The notes below the pieces were generated by a model, which saw nothing but the letters and a program-made list of their open reading frames with translations, was not told where the DNA came from and searched no databases. Positions 1-11,500 of a stretch of DNA of 64,000 nt are shown here, in pieces. Each line of letters begins with the position of its first letter. Within the stretch, counting starts at the first letter, position 1. This DNA comes from Verrucomicrobiota bacterium (GTDB lineage Bacteria > Verrucomicrobiota > Verrucomicrobiia > Verrucomicrobiales > Verrucomicrobiaceae). The stretch spans positions 62,001 through 126,000 of the forward strand of contig JANYCZ010000057.1 in assembly GCA_025360015.1 (NCBI GenBank). The letters are read 5' to 3'. The position numbers were made by a program, and so were the translations under genes.

Positions 1-1486
1 AAACGATCACTTTCTCAAGGAGCGAGGACTGACGAACTACTGGGGCTACTCTTCCATCGGTTACTTCGCGCCGGAGTCACGCTATTCTTCCGAAGGGGGG
101 GGCGGGCAGCAGGTGGTGGAGTTCAAGCAGATGGTGAAGAACCTGCACGCAGCAGGGATCGAGGTGATCCTGGATGTGGTGTACAATCACACGGCTGAGG
201 GCAACCACCTTGGGCCGATGCTCTCGTTTAAAGGCATCGACAACGCGAGTTACTACCGCTGCGTGGCGGGATCGCCGCGGCATTACATGGATTACACCGG
301 CACAGGCAACACGCTGAACATGCGGCACCCGCGCGTGCTGCAACTGGTGATGGACTCGCTGCGCTACTTTGCCACCGAATGCCATGTGGACGGCTTCCGC
401 TTTGACCTGGCCTCCACGCTGGCACGCGGTCTGCATGAAGTGGACAAGCTGGGCGGCTTTTTTGACATCATCCATCAGGACCCGGTGCTGCAGCGCGTGA
501 AGCTCATCGCCGAGCCGTGGGACGTGGGTGAAGGCGGCTACCAGGTGGGTAATTTCCCGGTGGGCTGGGCGGAGTGGAACGGGAAGTACCGGGACTGCGT
601 GCGCGCCTACTGGAAAGGTGACGACTCGCAGGTGGCCGAACTCGCGGCGCGGCTGACGGGATCCAGCGATCTCTACCAGAACGACGGACGGCGGCCGTAT
701 GCCAGCATCAACTACGTCACCGCGCATGATGGCTACACGCTGCATGATCTGGTGAGCTACAACGACAAGCACAACGAGGCCAACGGTGAGAATGGTAATG
801 ACGGCGACAACATGAACCACTCATGGAACTGCGGTGCGGAAGGTCCGACCGATGACCCTGCCGTGAACACACTGCGACGCCGGCAGAAGCGCAATCTGCT
901 GGCCACGCTGATGCTCTCCCAGGGCGTGCCCATGCTGTGCGGCGGCGACGAGTATGGCCGCACCCAGCAGGGTAACAATAACGCCTACTGCCAGGACAAC
1001 GAGATCAGCTGGCTCAACTGGAAGCGCACGCCTGAGGAGCAGGCGCAGACGGACTTCACCGCGCGACTGATCGCCTTTCGGCGCAAGCATCCGATTTTCC
1101 GGAGGCCCAAGTTTTTTTACGGTCGCAAAGTGCGTGGCGCGGACGTGAAGGACATCATGTGGCTCAATCCTCTGGGCCGGGAGATGAACGACGATGAGTG
1201 GACCACCCACTTCGTCAAAACCCTGGGCGTGCTGCTCAGCGGCGAGGCGCAGGATGTGCGGGACTGGCACGGCACGCCGGTGCGTGATGATACCTTCCTG
1301 ATGCTGCTCAATGCCTCGCACCAGCCGGTGGATTTCACCCTGCCAAATTACAACGCGCAGCGCTGGGAAATCGTGATGGACACGGCCTCTGAGACCGGCT
1401 TTCTGGACGTGCCCGCGGGTTATGACGCGGGAGTCAAGCTGCCGCTGCCAGAGCGGTGCTTTGTGCTGCTGCGGCGAGTGACGTGA
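1..1486 (+). CDS. glgX: Glycogen debranching enzyme GlgX, 5' truncated by window edge
   Basis: This is a GH13-family isoamylase-type enzyme that hydrolyses alpha-1,6 branches of glycogen limit dextrins in the cytoplasm. The reading frame is open from base 2, so the N-terminal part lies outside the window; about 494 residues remain. Visible GH13 motifs are [10 protein letters not shown] (region I), DGFRFDLAS with the Asp nucleophile, IAEPWDVG with the Glu acid/base, and VTAHDGYTL with the conserved His-Asp. The C-terminal beta domain ends normally at a TGA. With treY at 23 kb it could supply maltodextrins for trehalose formation; that link is inferred. The family call is firm, and the choice between GlgX and TreX-type naming is less so. 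Confidence 0.93.
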   Translation, partial: NDHFLKERGLTNYWGYSSIGYFAPESRYSSEGGGGQQVVEFKQMVKNLHAAGIEVILDVVYNHTAEGNHLGPMLSFKGIDNASYYRCVAGSPRHYMDYTGTGNTLNMRHPRVLQLVMDSLRYFATECHVDGFRFDLASTLARGLHEVDKLGGFFDIIHQDPVLQRVKLIAEPWDVGEGGYQVGNFPVGWAEWNGKYRDCVRAYWKGDDSQVAELAARLTGSSDLYQNDGRRPYASINYVTAHDGYTLHDLVSYNDKHNEANGENGNDGDNMNHSWNCGAEGPTDDPAVNTLRRRQKRNLLATLMLSQGVPMLCGGDEYGRTQQGNNNAYCQDNEISWLNWKRTPEEQAQTDFTARLIAFRRKHPIFRRPKFFYGRKVRGADVKDIMWLNPLGREMNDDEWTTHFVKTLGVLLSGEAQDVRDWHGTPVRDDTFLMLLNASHQPVDFTLPNYNAQRWEIVMDTASETGFLDVPAGYDAGVKLPLPERCFVLLRRVT

Positions 1487-1489
1487 GGA

Positions 1490-3178
1490 TTACTTCGCAG
1501 CGGGATAACCCTGCCAGAGCCACTCCAGCGCCTCGGGAAGGATCTGGGGCTTGGCGGGGCCGACGCTGTGGCCGGCGTTGAGGCAATAGACGTATTGATA
1601 GTGGTAGCCTTTGTCCTTCAAGACTTTGGCCATGCGGTTGTTCGCCTCCACCCAGTCGTGCATGTCGTCGCGCATGACATTGGGATTGAGCAGGTCGCGA
1701 TCTCCGACGGCCATCCAGATGCGCAGGGGTTTCACGGGGCTTTCAGGAATGAGCTTGCTGTGGAAGCCCCACGCGCCATCGGGTGTCTCGGGATTGAAGG
1801 GCCACTGCTGGTTCACATAGGTGCCGGAGAATGTGAGTACGCGGTGGTACCATTCGGGATGATACCAGGCCATGGCGAGCGCTGCGGAGCCGCCGGAACT
1901 GTTGCCCATCGTTGCGCGGCCTTCGGGGTCTTGGGTGAGTTTCACGCCGTAGTTTTTTTCAACCAGCGGCAGCACTTCGTTTTCGATGAACTCGGCATAC
2001 AGGCCGGACATGGTGTCGTACTCGCGGCCGCGCTCGTGGCCCTGGGCATCGCCGCCGCCGCTGGAGATCATGATGGCGATGATGGCGGGCACGCGCTTCT
2101 GCGCGATGAGGTTGTCCAGGACATGGGCGAGATTCATGTCCGGCTTGCCCAACCCGGGGCCGTCATGCGTGACGATGAAGGGGGCCGCCGTGCCTGCCGT
2201 GTACTGCGCGGGCACATAGACGGTGATGGTGCGCTTGTAGTCGATGGGGTGCGTTTCGACGATGAGCGTTTTGGGGTTTTTCGGATCCACGGTGCCGAAA
2301 ACGTCACGGGCGATGCCGGGGTTGAAGAGCTTGCAGTCCTTCGAGTCGATCTGGAACTGCTGCACTTTGCCTTGCGGCACACCTTCGACCACCTTGGTCT
2401 CGGGGGCAGGGGTGTAGTCCGGGCCGATGACGAAGTCGCCATCGGCAGTGACGGGCGGCACGGCGCCTGGCTGGCCATCCAGGCGGGTGAATTTCGGTGC
2501 GCCGGGTGCATCGAGTGGACGGGCGGGCGGCTGGGGGCGGTCGGACTTCTTCACTTCGGCAACGTCCAGAACATCGAGCTGGATGAACTGGCCGTTGTAG
2601 GGCTGAGGCGCGGGAGCGATTCCAGGCACGACGAGCTTGGCGAAGTTGGTGATCATGTGGCCGTTCTGGCCGTCGCCATGGAAGGTCAGCGTGGCGCCGC
2701 CGTCGATCTCGATGGTGGAGGTGTAGTCAATGGTGAAGATGCGGTGGCCCACCTTGTCGTCCCGATTGAAAAAGAAGTGGGCGGCAGGGGAGGAAACTGT
2801 GAGCTGGTAGATGTTGTAGGTGGCGTTGTTCGGAGCGCCGCCGACGTAGAATCGAGCGCCCATCTGATGGCCGTCCTTATACATCATGGGCTCCACCACG
2901 CCGCGCAAGCGGAGGGAAACCTTGTAGCGTTTGGCCGGGTCGCCGCCGAATTTTTTCACGTCGGTGAACTTGTCATTGGTGGCGGGATCGCTGGTCATGC
3001 GCGCCGAGATGCCATCCGCGCCGGGCTTGGGATTCTCGGGCATCGGGTCCTTGCAGGGGAACTCATAGCGGTAGCCGTCGATGGCGGCGGCTACTTTTTT
3101 CAAGTCATCCGCAGCCTGGGATGACGTGGCGGACAAGGCGCAGAGGGACAGGCAGACGAGGAGGCTTAGGCGGTGCAT
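1490..3178 (-). CDS. Secreted esterase, enterochelin esterase (Fes)-like alpha/beta hydrolase
   Basis: This predicted exported hydrolase has about 562 residues. The start is placed at MHRLSLLV, which gives a clean signal peptide ending near SSQAADD; an ATG six codons upstream (base 3196) is possible. The N-terminal ~270 residues form an uncharacterised beta-rich domain with a Pro-rich linker. The C-terminal ~290 residues are a Fes/esterase D-type alpha/beta hydrolase: nucleophile elbow GNSSGG with Ser about 427, a candidate acid in GDRDLLNP, and a candidate His in NAGHSVGP. It ends 4 bp from glgX, convergent with it. Family knowledge suggests carboxyl-ester or acyl-sugar hydrolysis; the substrate cannot be read from the sequence. 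Confidence 0.8.
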   Translation of the reverse strand: MHRLSLLVCLSLCALSATSSQAADDLKKVAAAIDGYRYEFPCKDPMPENPKPGADGISARMTSDPATNDKFTDVKKFGGDPAKRYKVSLRLRGVVEPMMYKDGHQMGARFYVGGAPNNATYNIYQLTVSSPAAHFFFNRDDKVGHRIFTIDYTSTIEIDGGATLTFHGDGQNGHMITNFAKLVVPGIAPAPQPYNGQFIQLDVLDVAEVKKSDRPQPPARPLDAPGAPKFTRLDGQPGAVPPVTADGDFVIGPDYTPAPETKVVEGVPQGKVQQFQIDSKDCKLFNPGIARDVFGTVDPKNPKTLIVETHPIDYKRTITVYVPAQYTAGTAAPFIVTHDGPGLGKPDMNLAHVLDNLIAQKRVPAIIAIMISSGGGDAQGHERGREYDTMSGLYAEFIENEVLPLVEKNYGVKLTQDPEGRATMGNSSGGSAALAMAWYHPEWYHRVLTFSGTYVNQQWPFNPETPDGAWGFHSKLIPESPVKPLRIWMAVGDRDLLNPNVMRDDMHDWVEANNRMAKVLKDKGYHYQYVYCLNAGHSVGPAKPQILPEALEWLWQGYPAAK

Positions 3179-3302
3179 GGTGGGTGCACTCAGCATGGAG
3201 CAGGCAAGTGGCGGCTGTCCAGAATTTGATGAATGGATTCCGCCGCGCTAGTGTGGAGGCATGGCCGACTAAAATCAGTACAGGTTCTTTCCGAATGGCG
3301 CA

Positions 3303-3319
3303 ATCAGGGAATCCCTGTA
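3303..3319. promoter_or_regulatory. TCAGG/CCTGA inverted-repeat element, site a
   Basis: TCAGGG-AAT-CCCTGT forms an inverted repeat about 115 bp upstream of the receiver-kinase gene. It matches the perfect copy upstream of the poly-HAMP kinase in six of seven left-arm and five of seven right-arm positions. It lies in the 254-bp gap between the divergent esterase and kinase genes. An operator or promoter role is inferred from recurrence. Confidence 0.45.
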
Positions 3320-3432
3320 CATTTCCCTCTTGTAATAAAACACGCATCGGGCTCTTCTTTGCTCGTATTAAAGAACAGGCCTCGCCCTGACAAACAGAAG
3401 CCTCCTTTTTATATCCATCCGTCCTGAACCTC

Positions 3433-4539
3433 ATGACCCCTCCGCCTACTGAAACCATTCTTGTTGTGGACGACCAGGAGGAAAACCTCCGCGGAGTGGG
3501 CAATGTGCTCACCATGATGCGCTACGAAGTCATGCTGGCCAACAGTGCTGAAGAGGCCTTCAAGCAGCTTTTCAAACGCACGCCTGATCTCATCCTGCTG
3601 GATGTCATGATGCCGGAGATCGATGGTCTTGCGGTGTGCCGCCGGATCAAGGCCAACATTCAGTGGGCCAATATTCCCGTGATTTTTCTTTCGGCAGACG
3701 ATGACAAAAACATCGTCGTGCAGGCGCTGGAAACCGGCGGTGTGGACTACGTGACCAAGCCTTTTAACCGCGCGGAACTGGTCTCGCGCGTGCGCACACA
3801 GCTCGCTCTTAAGCAGGCCCGGGACCGGCTGCATGCGCTGGCAGAGGACAAGGATGAGATCCTGGGTATTCTCGCACACGATCTTAAGAACAGCCTGGCG
3901 GGCATGAAGCTCAGCGCCGGATTGCTGCAAAGCCGCAAGACAGAATTGCCGCCGCGCTGCGTGCCGCTGGTGGAGAACATCATGAGCGCCACCGAGCGCA
4001 TGCTGGCGTTCATGCAGGAATTCCTGGCAAACCAGCGCGCTGAGCAGCTGCAGATCAAGCATGTGACGATCAATCTGGGCGATGTGGCAGCGCATGTGGT
4101 CGCCAACCATCAGCCCGCCGCACACGCGAAAACGATCACGCTGACCCTGCACGCGCCGAAGGTGCCGGTGCTGATCGAGGCGGACCCTGAAGGGGTGATG
4201 CAGGCATTGGAGAATTTGGTGTCCAATGCGATCAAGTTTTCCTCAGAGGGCGGCGAAGTGGCCGTCACGGTGCACCGGCCAATGGCTGGCATGGCGAAGT
4301 GCCATGTGCGTGACACGGGCCCCGGTTTCACTGAGGAGGATCGCACCAAGCTGTTTCGGCGCTATGGACGCCTCAGCGCCCAGCCCACCGGTGACGAACC
4401 CTCCACCGGCCTGGGCTTGTCCATTGTGAAGCGTTTGATCGATGCCATGGGCGGCAGCATCGCTCTCGCCGAAGATGCCGGGAAGGGTGCGGAATTCATC
4501 ATCGCCCTGCCAATGGCCAATTCAAAAATCGACACCTGA
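3433..4539 (+). CDS. Receiver-histidine kinase hybrid (REC-HisKA-HATPase)
   Basis: This soluble 368-residue protein has an N-terminal receiver followed directly by a kinase core. In the receiver (about 8-125) VVDDQEEN is the acidic pocket and LLDVMMPEIDG carries the phosphoacceptor Asp57. HisKA (about 140-210) has its phosphoacceptor in ILAHDLKNSL, His149. The HATPase (about 250-365) shows N-box ENLVSNAIKF and G-boxes DTGPGF and GLGLSIV. It has no membrane segment or other sensor, so it probably relays phosphate from a partner. The lone receiver at 4560 follows after 20 bp and is the obvious partner. The ATG at 3433 is preceded by a C/T-rich leader without a Shine-Dalgarno sequence. Confidence 0.93.
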   Translation: MTPPPTETILVVDDQEENLRGVGNVLTMMRYEVMLANSAEEAFKQLFKRTPDLILLDVMMPEIDGLAVCRRIKANIQWANIPVIFLSADDDKNIVVQALETGGVDYVTKPFNRAELVSRVRTQLALKQARDRLHALAEDKDEILGILAHDLKNSLAGMKLSAGLLQSRKTELPPRCVPLVENIMSATERMLAFMQEFLANQRAEQLQIKHVTINLGDVAAHVVANHQPAAHAKTITLTLHAPKVPVLIEADPEGVMQALENLVSNAIKFSSEGGEVAVTVHRPMAGMAKCHVRDTGPGFTEEDRTKLFRRYGRLSAQPTGDEPSTGLGLSIVKRLIDAMGGSIALAEDAGKGAEFIIALPMANSKIDT

Positions 4540-4559
4540 TTGAGGTGTGACCTACGAAC

Positions 4560-4934
4560 ATGAACATTCTAATCATAGACGATGAAAAAATCATCCGCGA
4601 CGCCGTCAGCCAGCTGGTGGAAGACGCGGGACATGGTGCACAGAGCGCGGGCAGAAGTGCTGCGGCTCTGGGCGCGCTGAAGAAGACACCTTTTGATCTG
4701 GTGCTGCTCGACATCCACCTGGGCCGGGAGAACGGGTTTGAGGTGCTGGGGAAAATCCAGCAGTCGCATCCGAAAGTGCCGGTGGTGATCTTCACCTCAG
4801 CCGCCACGCTGCCGATCGAAGAAGAGGCCATACGGCGCGGGGCGCTGGACTTCTGGGAGAAGCCGTTCGAGCCGGCACAGCTCCACCGGATGCTCACGCG
4901 CATGGAAACGACGCCGCCTGCGCTCATCATCTAA
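4560..4934 (+). CDS. Single-domain response regulator
   Basis: A 124-residue CheY-like protein consisting only of a receiver. IIDDEKI supplies the acidic pair, LLDIHLG the phosphoacceptor Asp51, the FTSA region the conserved Thr/Ser, and EKPFEP the conserved Lys. There is no output domain, so it would act by protein contact or phosphotransfer. It lies 20 bp after the receiver-kinase gene and is probably co-transcribed with it. Confidence 0.92.
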   Translation: MNILIIDDEKIIRDAVSQLVEDAGHGAQSAGRSAAALGALKKTPFDLVLLDIHLGRENGFEVLGKIQQSHPKVPVVIFTSAATLPIEEEAIRRGALDFWEKPFEPAQLHRMLTRMETTPPALII

Positions 4935-5009
4935 TGTGATTTAGCAAGGCCGGCAGGGCCGTCTGCGGCGATTTCAGGGTGTAAGTACAACATACAAAAT
5001 TCCACACTC

Positions 5010-5342
5010 ATGAGAACTTCATTCTTTGCCCCTGAAACCCTCACTGCGGAGACGATCAAAAAGGACGTCCGAGCCTTGGCGGATGATACATTGAAAGTGG
5101 CCCGCCAGCAGGTGGTGGATCCCACTCTGGAGGCTGCACGCCGCGCCAGCCTCTATGCCCGCGATGCCGTGGAGGACACCCGCAAGCGACTCTCCAAGCA
5201 GGTATCTTTGGCGGAGCGTTATGCCAATGCGCAGTATGACCAGACCGCGCGCTGGGTGGTGACTCATCCGGTGAAGTCAGTGGGCATCGCTCTTGTCGTC
5301 GGCATCGTCATTTCGAACTTGCTCGGGAATTCAAAGCGGTAG
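5010..5342 (+). CDS. DUF883/ElaB-YqjD-like membrane-anchored protein
   Basis: A 110-residue protein with a long charged helical region (about 10-80) and one C-terminal hydrophobic helix, VKSVGIALVVGIVISNLLG, near residues 87-105. This architecture, with the preceding W-V-x-x-H-P motif, is that of the DUF883 (ElaB/YqjD) family. Members of that family are inner-membrane proteins, some ribosome-associated and stress-induced. No Shine-Dalgarno is seen before the ATG. A strong terminator follows at 5373. The family assignment rests on architecture more than on residue identity. Confidence 0.75.
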   Translation: MRTSFFAPETLTAETIKKDVRALADDTLKVARQQVVDPTLEAARRASLYARDAVEDTRKRLSKQVSLAERYANAQYDQTARWVVTHPVKSVGIALVVGIVISNLLGNSKR

Positions 5343-5372
5343 TCTACCCCTTGCAGGCCACCGTGCCTTTTT

Positions 5373-5405
5373 GATCCTGCCTGGAAACGGGCAGGGTCTT
5401 TTTTT
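5373..5405 (+). terminator. Rho-independent terminator after the DUF883-like gene
   Basis: GATCCTGCC and GGCAGGGTC form a 9-bp stem (one G-U pair) with an 8-nt loop, followed by seven T residues. It lies 30 bp after the stop codon and insulates the large kinase gene. Confidence 0.88.
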
Positions 5406-5470
5406 ATCCATCATTTGGGCGGAAATAAGTCCGCATGAAGGCCGCCGGCGGGTGGCGTGGAGGACATACA

Positions 5471-5487
5471 ATCAGGGATACCCTGAT
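5471..5487. promoter_or_regulatory. TCAGG/CCTGA inverted-repeat element, site b (perfect copy)
   Basis: ATCAGGGATACCCTGAT is a perfect 7-bp inverted repeat with a 3-base spacer, about 82 bp upstream of the preferred start of the poly-HAMP kinase. It is the best copy of the element that recurs at seven promoters in this window. Confidence 0.55.
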
Positions 5488-5508
5488 TAAATTATGACTG
5501 ACTTTCGA

Positions 5509-5526
5509 ATCAGGATGAGGCCTGAT
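5509..5526. promoter_or_regulatory. TCAGG/CCTGA inverted-repeat element, site b'
   Basis: ATCAGG-ATGAGG-CCTGAT is a second perfect inverted repeat, 38 bp from site b centre to centre and with a 6-base spacer. It falls between the possible ATG at 5494 and the preferred ATG at 5569, which supports the later start. Confidence 0.45.
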
Positions 5527-5568
5527 AGCCGCAAAGCTGACAAAGCCATAAATCAACAGTTCCATACC

Positions 5569-8500
5569 ATGGCCAAAACGAAAAATCTCCCACGCGCCGA
5601 AGCCGCCGTACGCGCCCCCGTTGCCACTCCCAAACGGGAAGTCAAACCGGCCAACGGGAAGAACAAGCCAGCCGCTGGCAAAGTGACGAATGGCAACCCT
5701 GAAAACTGGGAGTTGGAACTGCTGGCGGCCATGCTGGCCTTCCGCAAAGGTGAATTCACCATGCGGCTGCCTGAGGGATGGACTGGAGTGCGTGGCAAGA
5801 TCGCCGATGCTTTCAATGATGTGCTGGGCATGAGCGAGCGCCGCGCGAATGAGGCCGCCCGCGTGTCCCGCGTGGTGGGCAAGGAAGGACGCCTGCGGCA
5901 GCGCATGGCGGTGACGGGGATGATCGGTGGCTGGGCGGACGAAGTGCAGGCGTTGAACACGCTGATGGATGACCTGGTGCGTCCGACCACGGAAGTGACG
6001 CGGGCCATTGGAGCCGTGGCCAAAGGCGACCTTGGACAGTCCATGGCCATTGAGGTGGATGGCCGGCCGCTGGAGGGTGAATTCCTCCACTCCGCCAAGC
6101 TGGTGAACCGCATGATTGACCAGCTCTCCGTCTTCACTTCGGAAGTGACACGCGTGGCGCGTGAAGTCGGCACCGAAGGCAAGCTGGGCGGGCAGGCGCA
6201 GGTGAAGGGTGTGTCCGGAGTGTGGAAGGATCTGACGGAATCCGTGAACCAGATGGCGGGCAACCTCACGGCGCAGGTGCGTAACATCGTGGACGTGACG
6301 ATTGCCGTGGCCGCAGGTGACTTGTCGAAGAAGATCACAGTCGATGTGCGCGGTGAAATTTTGCAGCTCAAAGAAGCCATTAATACCATGGTGGACCAGC
6401 TCCGCTCCTTCGCCTCTGAAGTGACACGTGTGGCGCGTGAAGTGGGCACGGAAGGCCGGCTTGGCGGACAAGCTGTGGTGCCGGGTGTGGCGGGCACGTG
6501 GAAGGATTTGACGGACTCGGTGAACTCGATGGCGTCCAACCTCACGGCGCAGGTGCGCAACATCGCGGCGGTGACGACGGCCGTGGCGCGCGGTGACCTT
6601 TCCCGCAAGATCACGGTGGACGTGAAAGGGGAAATTCTCGAACTCAAGGAAACGATCAACACGATGGTCGATCAGCTCAACGCCTTCTCCTCCGAAGTGA
6701 CACGCGTGGCGCGCGAAGTGGGCACGGAAGGCAAGCTCGGCGGCCAGGCGGAAGTATCCGGTGTGGCGGGCACGTGGAAAGATTTGACCGACTCCGTGAA
6801 TGCGATGGCTTCCAATCTCACGGGTCAGGTGCGCAACATTGCGGACGTAACCACGGCCGTGGCTCGCGGTGACTTGTCGCGCAAGATCACGGTGGACGTG
6901 AAGGGGGAAATTTTGGAGCTGAAAAACACCATCAACACCATGGTGGACCGCCTCAACTCCTTCGCCTCTGAAGTGAGCCGCGTGGCGCGCGAAGTGGGCA
7001 CAGAAGGCAAGCTCGGCGGTCAGGCGGAAGTGGGCGGCGTTGCGGGCACGTGGAAGGATTTGACGGACAACGTGAACTCGATGGCCTCCAACCTCACCGG
7101 GCAGGTGCGCAACATTGCGGACGTGGCGACGGCTATCGCAAAGGGTGACCTTTCCCGTAAAATCACGGTGGACGTGAAGGGCGAAATTTTGCAGCTCAAG
7201 GAAACCATGAACACCATGGTGGATCAGCTCAACGCCTTCGCGTCCGAAGTGAGCCGCGTGGCCCGGGAAGTTGGAACGGAAGGCAAGCTCGGCGGACAGG
7301 CGCAGGTGCAGGGTGTGGCCGGTACGTGGAAAGATCTCACCGACAACGTGAACTTCATGGCGAACAACCTGACTGATCAGGTGCGCAACATCGCGGACGT
7401 GGCCACTGCCATTGCCAGCGGTGACTTGTCACGCAAGATCACGGTGGATGTGAAGGGGGAAATTCTGGAATTGAAGAACACCCTCAACACCATGGTGGAC
7501 CGCTTGAACGCCTTCGCTTCCGAAGTGAGCCGCGTGGCGCGCGAAGTGGGCACGGAAGGCAAGCTCGGCGGTCAGGCGGAGGTGGGCGGCGTCGCGGGCA
7601 CGTGGAAGGATTTGACCAACAACGTGAACTCGATGGCTTCCAACCTTACGGGGCAGGTGCGCAACATCGCGGAAGTGGCGACCGCTGTGGCGAATGGTGA
7701 CTTGTCGAAGAAGATCACGGTGGACGTGAAGGGCGAAATTTTGGAATTGAAGAACACGCTCAATACCATGGTCGATCAGCTCAACGGCTTCGCTTCCGAA
7801 GTGAGCCGTGTGGCGCGCGAAGTGGGTACGGAAGGCAAGCTGGGCGGACAGGCACAGGTGCGCGGTGTGGCGGGTACGTGGAAGGATTTGACGGACAACG
7901 TGAACTCCATGGCGTCCAATCTCACGGGGCAGGTGCGCAACATCGCGGACGTGGCGACGGCCATCGCGAAAGGGGACTTGTCCCGCAAGATCACGGTGGA
8001 TGTGAAGGGCGAAATTTTGCAGCTCAAGGAAACCATGAACACCATGGTGGATCAGCTCAATGCCTTCGCTTCGGAAGTGAGCCGCGTGGCACGCGAAGTA
8101 GGCACGGAAGGCAAGCTCGGCGGTCAGGCACAGGTGCCGGACGTGGGCGGCACGTGGAAGGATCTCACCGACAACGTGAACTCCATGGCGAACAGCCTCA
8201 CGGCGCAGGTGCGTAACATCGCCGAAGTGACCACGGCGGTGGCGCGCGGTGACCTTTCCCGCAAAATCACGGTGGACGTGCAGGGGGAAATCTTGGAGCT
8301 GAAGGATACGATCAACACGCTGGTCGATCAGCTCAACGCCTTCGCTTCGGAAGTGAGCCGTGTGGCGCGCGAAGTGGGCACGGAAGGCAAGCTCGGGGGG
8401 CAGGCGCAGGTGTCGGGTGTGGCTGGCACGTGGAAGGATTTGACCGACAACGTGAACTCCATGGCGTCCAACCTCACCTCGCAGGTGCGCAACATTGCGG

Positions 8501-11500
8501 AAGTAACGATTGCCGTGGCGAACGGAGACTTGTCCAAGCAGATCACGGTGGACGTGCGCGGAGAAATTTTGGAGTTGAAGGAAACGATCAACACGATGGT
8601 GGAGCAGCTGCGTTCGTTCGCTTCGGAAGTGACACGCGTCGCGCGCGAAGTGGGCACGGAAGGCAAGCTGGGCGGACAGGCGCAAGTGCCAGGTGTGGCG
8701 GGTACTTGGAAGGGGCTCACGGACAACGTGAACTCCATGGCGTCCAACCTTACGGGGCAGGTGCGCAACATCGCGGACGTGGCCACGGCCATCGCGAAGG
8801 GTGACCTTTCCCGTAAAATCACGGTGGACGTGAAGGGGGAAATTTTGGAGCTGAAGAACACGGTGAATACCATGGTGGATCAGCTCAATGGCTTTGCCTC
8901 GGAGGTGAGCCGCGTGGCGCGCGAAGTGGGCACTGAAGGGAAGCTCGGCGGTCAGGCGCAGGTGTCCGGTGTGGCGGGAACGTGGAAAGATCTCACGGAC
9001 AACGTGAACTCGATGGCCTCCAACTTGACGGGACAAGTGCGGAACATTGCGGAAGTGACGATTGCCGTGGCGAACGGAGACTTGTCACGCAAGATCACGG
9101 TGGACGTGCGCGGCGAAATTTTGCAGCTTAAGGAAACGATCAACACGATGGTGGAGCAGCTGCGTTCGTTTGCCTCGGAAGTGACGCGCGTGGCGCGTGA
9201 AGTCGGCACGGAGGGTCGTCTCGGTGTGCAGGCGGTGGTGCCGGGTGTGGCGGGAACGTGGAAGGATTTGACCGACTCCGTGAATGCGATGGGCACCAAC
9301 CTGACGGATCAGGTGCGCAACATCGCGGAAGTGACGACCGCGGTGGCGCGTGGTGACTTGTCACGCAAGATCACCGTGGACGTAAAGGGTGAAATTCTCG
9401 AACTGAAGAACACCATCAACACGATGGTGGATCAGCTCAACGCCTTCTCTTCAGAAGTGACGCGAGTGGCGCGTGAAGTGGGTACGGAAGGCAAGCTGGG
9501 CGGCCAGGCGGTGGTGCCAGGTGTGGCGGGTACGTGGAAGGATCTGACCGACTCCGTGAACGTGATGGCGGCCAACCTCACCGATCAGGTGCGCGGCATT
9601 GTGAAAGTGGTGACGGCCGTGGCGAACGGCAACCTGCGCCAGCGCCTCACGGTCCAGGCGAAGGGCGAAGTGGCCGCGCTGGCGGAAACGATCAACAACA
9701 TGACCGACACGCTGGCGACGTTCGCGGACCAGGTGACAAACGTCGCGCGAGAAGTCGGCGTGGAAGGGCGTCTCGGCGGCCAGGCCAACGTGCCCGGCGC
9801 GGCGGGAACGTGGAAAGACCTGACGGGCAACGTGAACCTCCTCGCTGCCAACTTGACCACGCAGGTGCGCGCCATCGCTGAAGTGGCGACGGCGGTGACC
9901 AAGGGGGACCTGACGCGCTCGATTCAGGTGGAGACGCGTGGTGAAGTCGCGGAGCTGAAGGACAACATCAACACGATGATCGACAATCTGCGCGTGACCA
10001 CGGAGCGTAACAAGGAGCAGGACTGGCTGAAGACGAACCTGGCGAAATTCACCCGCATGCTGCAGGGCCAGCGCGATCTTTACACGGTCGGGCAGATGCT
10101 GCTATCCGAGCTCGCGCCGTTGGTCGATTCGCAGCAGGGCACGGTTTATCAGCTCACCTCGGGCGATGATGAAAATCCACGGCTGCAACGACTCGCCGCC
10201 TACGCGAATGCGCAGGACATGCCGGAGCAGATCAATCTGGGCGATGGCCTGGTGGGGCAGTGTGCGCAAGAAAAGCAGCGGGTGCTGCTGACCAATGTGC
10301 CGAAGGATTACACGCCGATTCATTCCTCCCTCGGCAACACCCAACCCGCCAACGTGGTGGTGCTGCCGGTGCTGTATGAAGGACAGACGAAGGCGGTGAT
10401 CGAACTTGCCGCGATGCATCCGTTTACTGATGGGCATCTTAACTTCCTGGAGCAGCTCACGCAGTCCATTGGCGTGGTGCTCAACACGATTGAGGCCACG
10501 ATGCGTACGGAAGGTCTGCTGCAGCAGAGCCAGCAGCTCACCGCAGAGTTGCAGTCCGGGCAGAAAGAACTGCAGCAGACGAACGAAGAGCTGGAGCAGA
10601 AGGCGCAGGAGCTGGCGGATCAAAACGCCGAAGTGGAGCGCAAGAACAAGGAGATCGAACAAGCCCGCCGCGCGCTGGAGGAAAAGGCTGCGGAGCTGGC
10701 GCTGACCTCGAAGTACAAGTCCGAATTCCTGGCCAACATGTCGCATGAGCTGCGCACGCCGCTCAATTCGATTCTCATCCTCGGGCAGCAGCTCGGGGAA
10801 AACGCGGTGGGGAATTTGAATCCAAAGCAGGTGGAATTTGCCCGCAACATTCACTCGGCCGGTTCCGACCTGCTCAATCTCATCAACGACATTCTCGACC
10901 TTTCGAAAATCGAGTCGGGCACCGTGTCGGTGGATGCCGAGGAGATCAGCTTTATTTCACTGCGGGATTCCGTGGAGCGCAGCTTCCGCCACATCGCTGA
11001 GAGCAAGAACCTGCCGTTCCTGCTGGAGTTTGACTCGAGCCTGCCGCACGCGTTTACCAGTGACTCGAAGCGGCTGCAGCAGATCATCAAGAACCTGCTG
11101 TCCAACGCCTTCAAGTTCACTGCCGCCGGGCAGGTGCGAATGAATGTGAAGATCGCCCACGAAGGCTGGAGCCCGGACCACCCGAGCCTGAACCGCGCGG
11201 GGGCGGTCATCGCGATGGGGATCACGGACACGGGGATCGGCATCGCCCCGGAAAAGCAGCGCCTCATTTTCGAGGCCTTCCAGCAGGCGGATGCCGGCAC
11301 CTCGCGCAAATACGGCGGCACCGGTCTCGGTCTCGCCATCTCACGTGAGCTTGCCTCACTGCTCGGCGGAGAAATCCGGCTGGCCAGTACGCCGAATGAA
11401 GGCAGCACCTTCACGCTCTATCTGCCGCTGGTCTATTTTGGCCCTGCATCCGCTACGGCGCCTCCGGCCGGCATGAGCCGTCCGCGTCCGTCCTCCATCG

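Noticed and set aside
1568..3124. A 518-codon plus-strand open frame opposite the esterase
   Set aside because: The opposite strand encodes a full esterase with signal peptide and catalytic motif. This frame is Gly/Val/His-rich without motifs.
5494..5568. Upstream ATG as start of the poly-HAMP kinase
   Set aside because: The segment contains regulatory inverted repeat b' and encodes an unremarkable 25-residue extension. ATG 5569 gives a typical N-terminus.
7429..9036. A 535-codon open frame antisense to the HAMP repeats, and similar minus-strand frames there
   Set aside because: It repeats with the same 276-bp period and is the reverse-frame shadow of the repeats, with His/Arg-rich sequence and no fold.
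6139..10002. Repeats considered as a CRISPR array or satellite DNA
   Set aside because: The period is 276 bp, in frame and fully coding. There are no short repeats with unique spacers.
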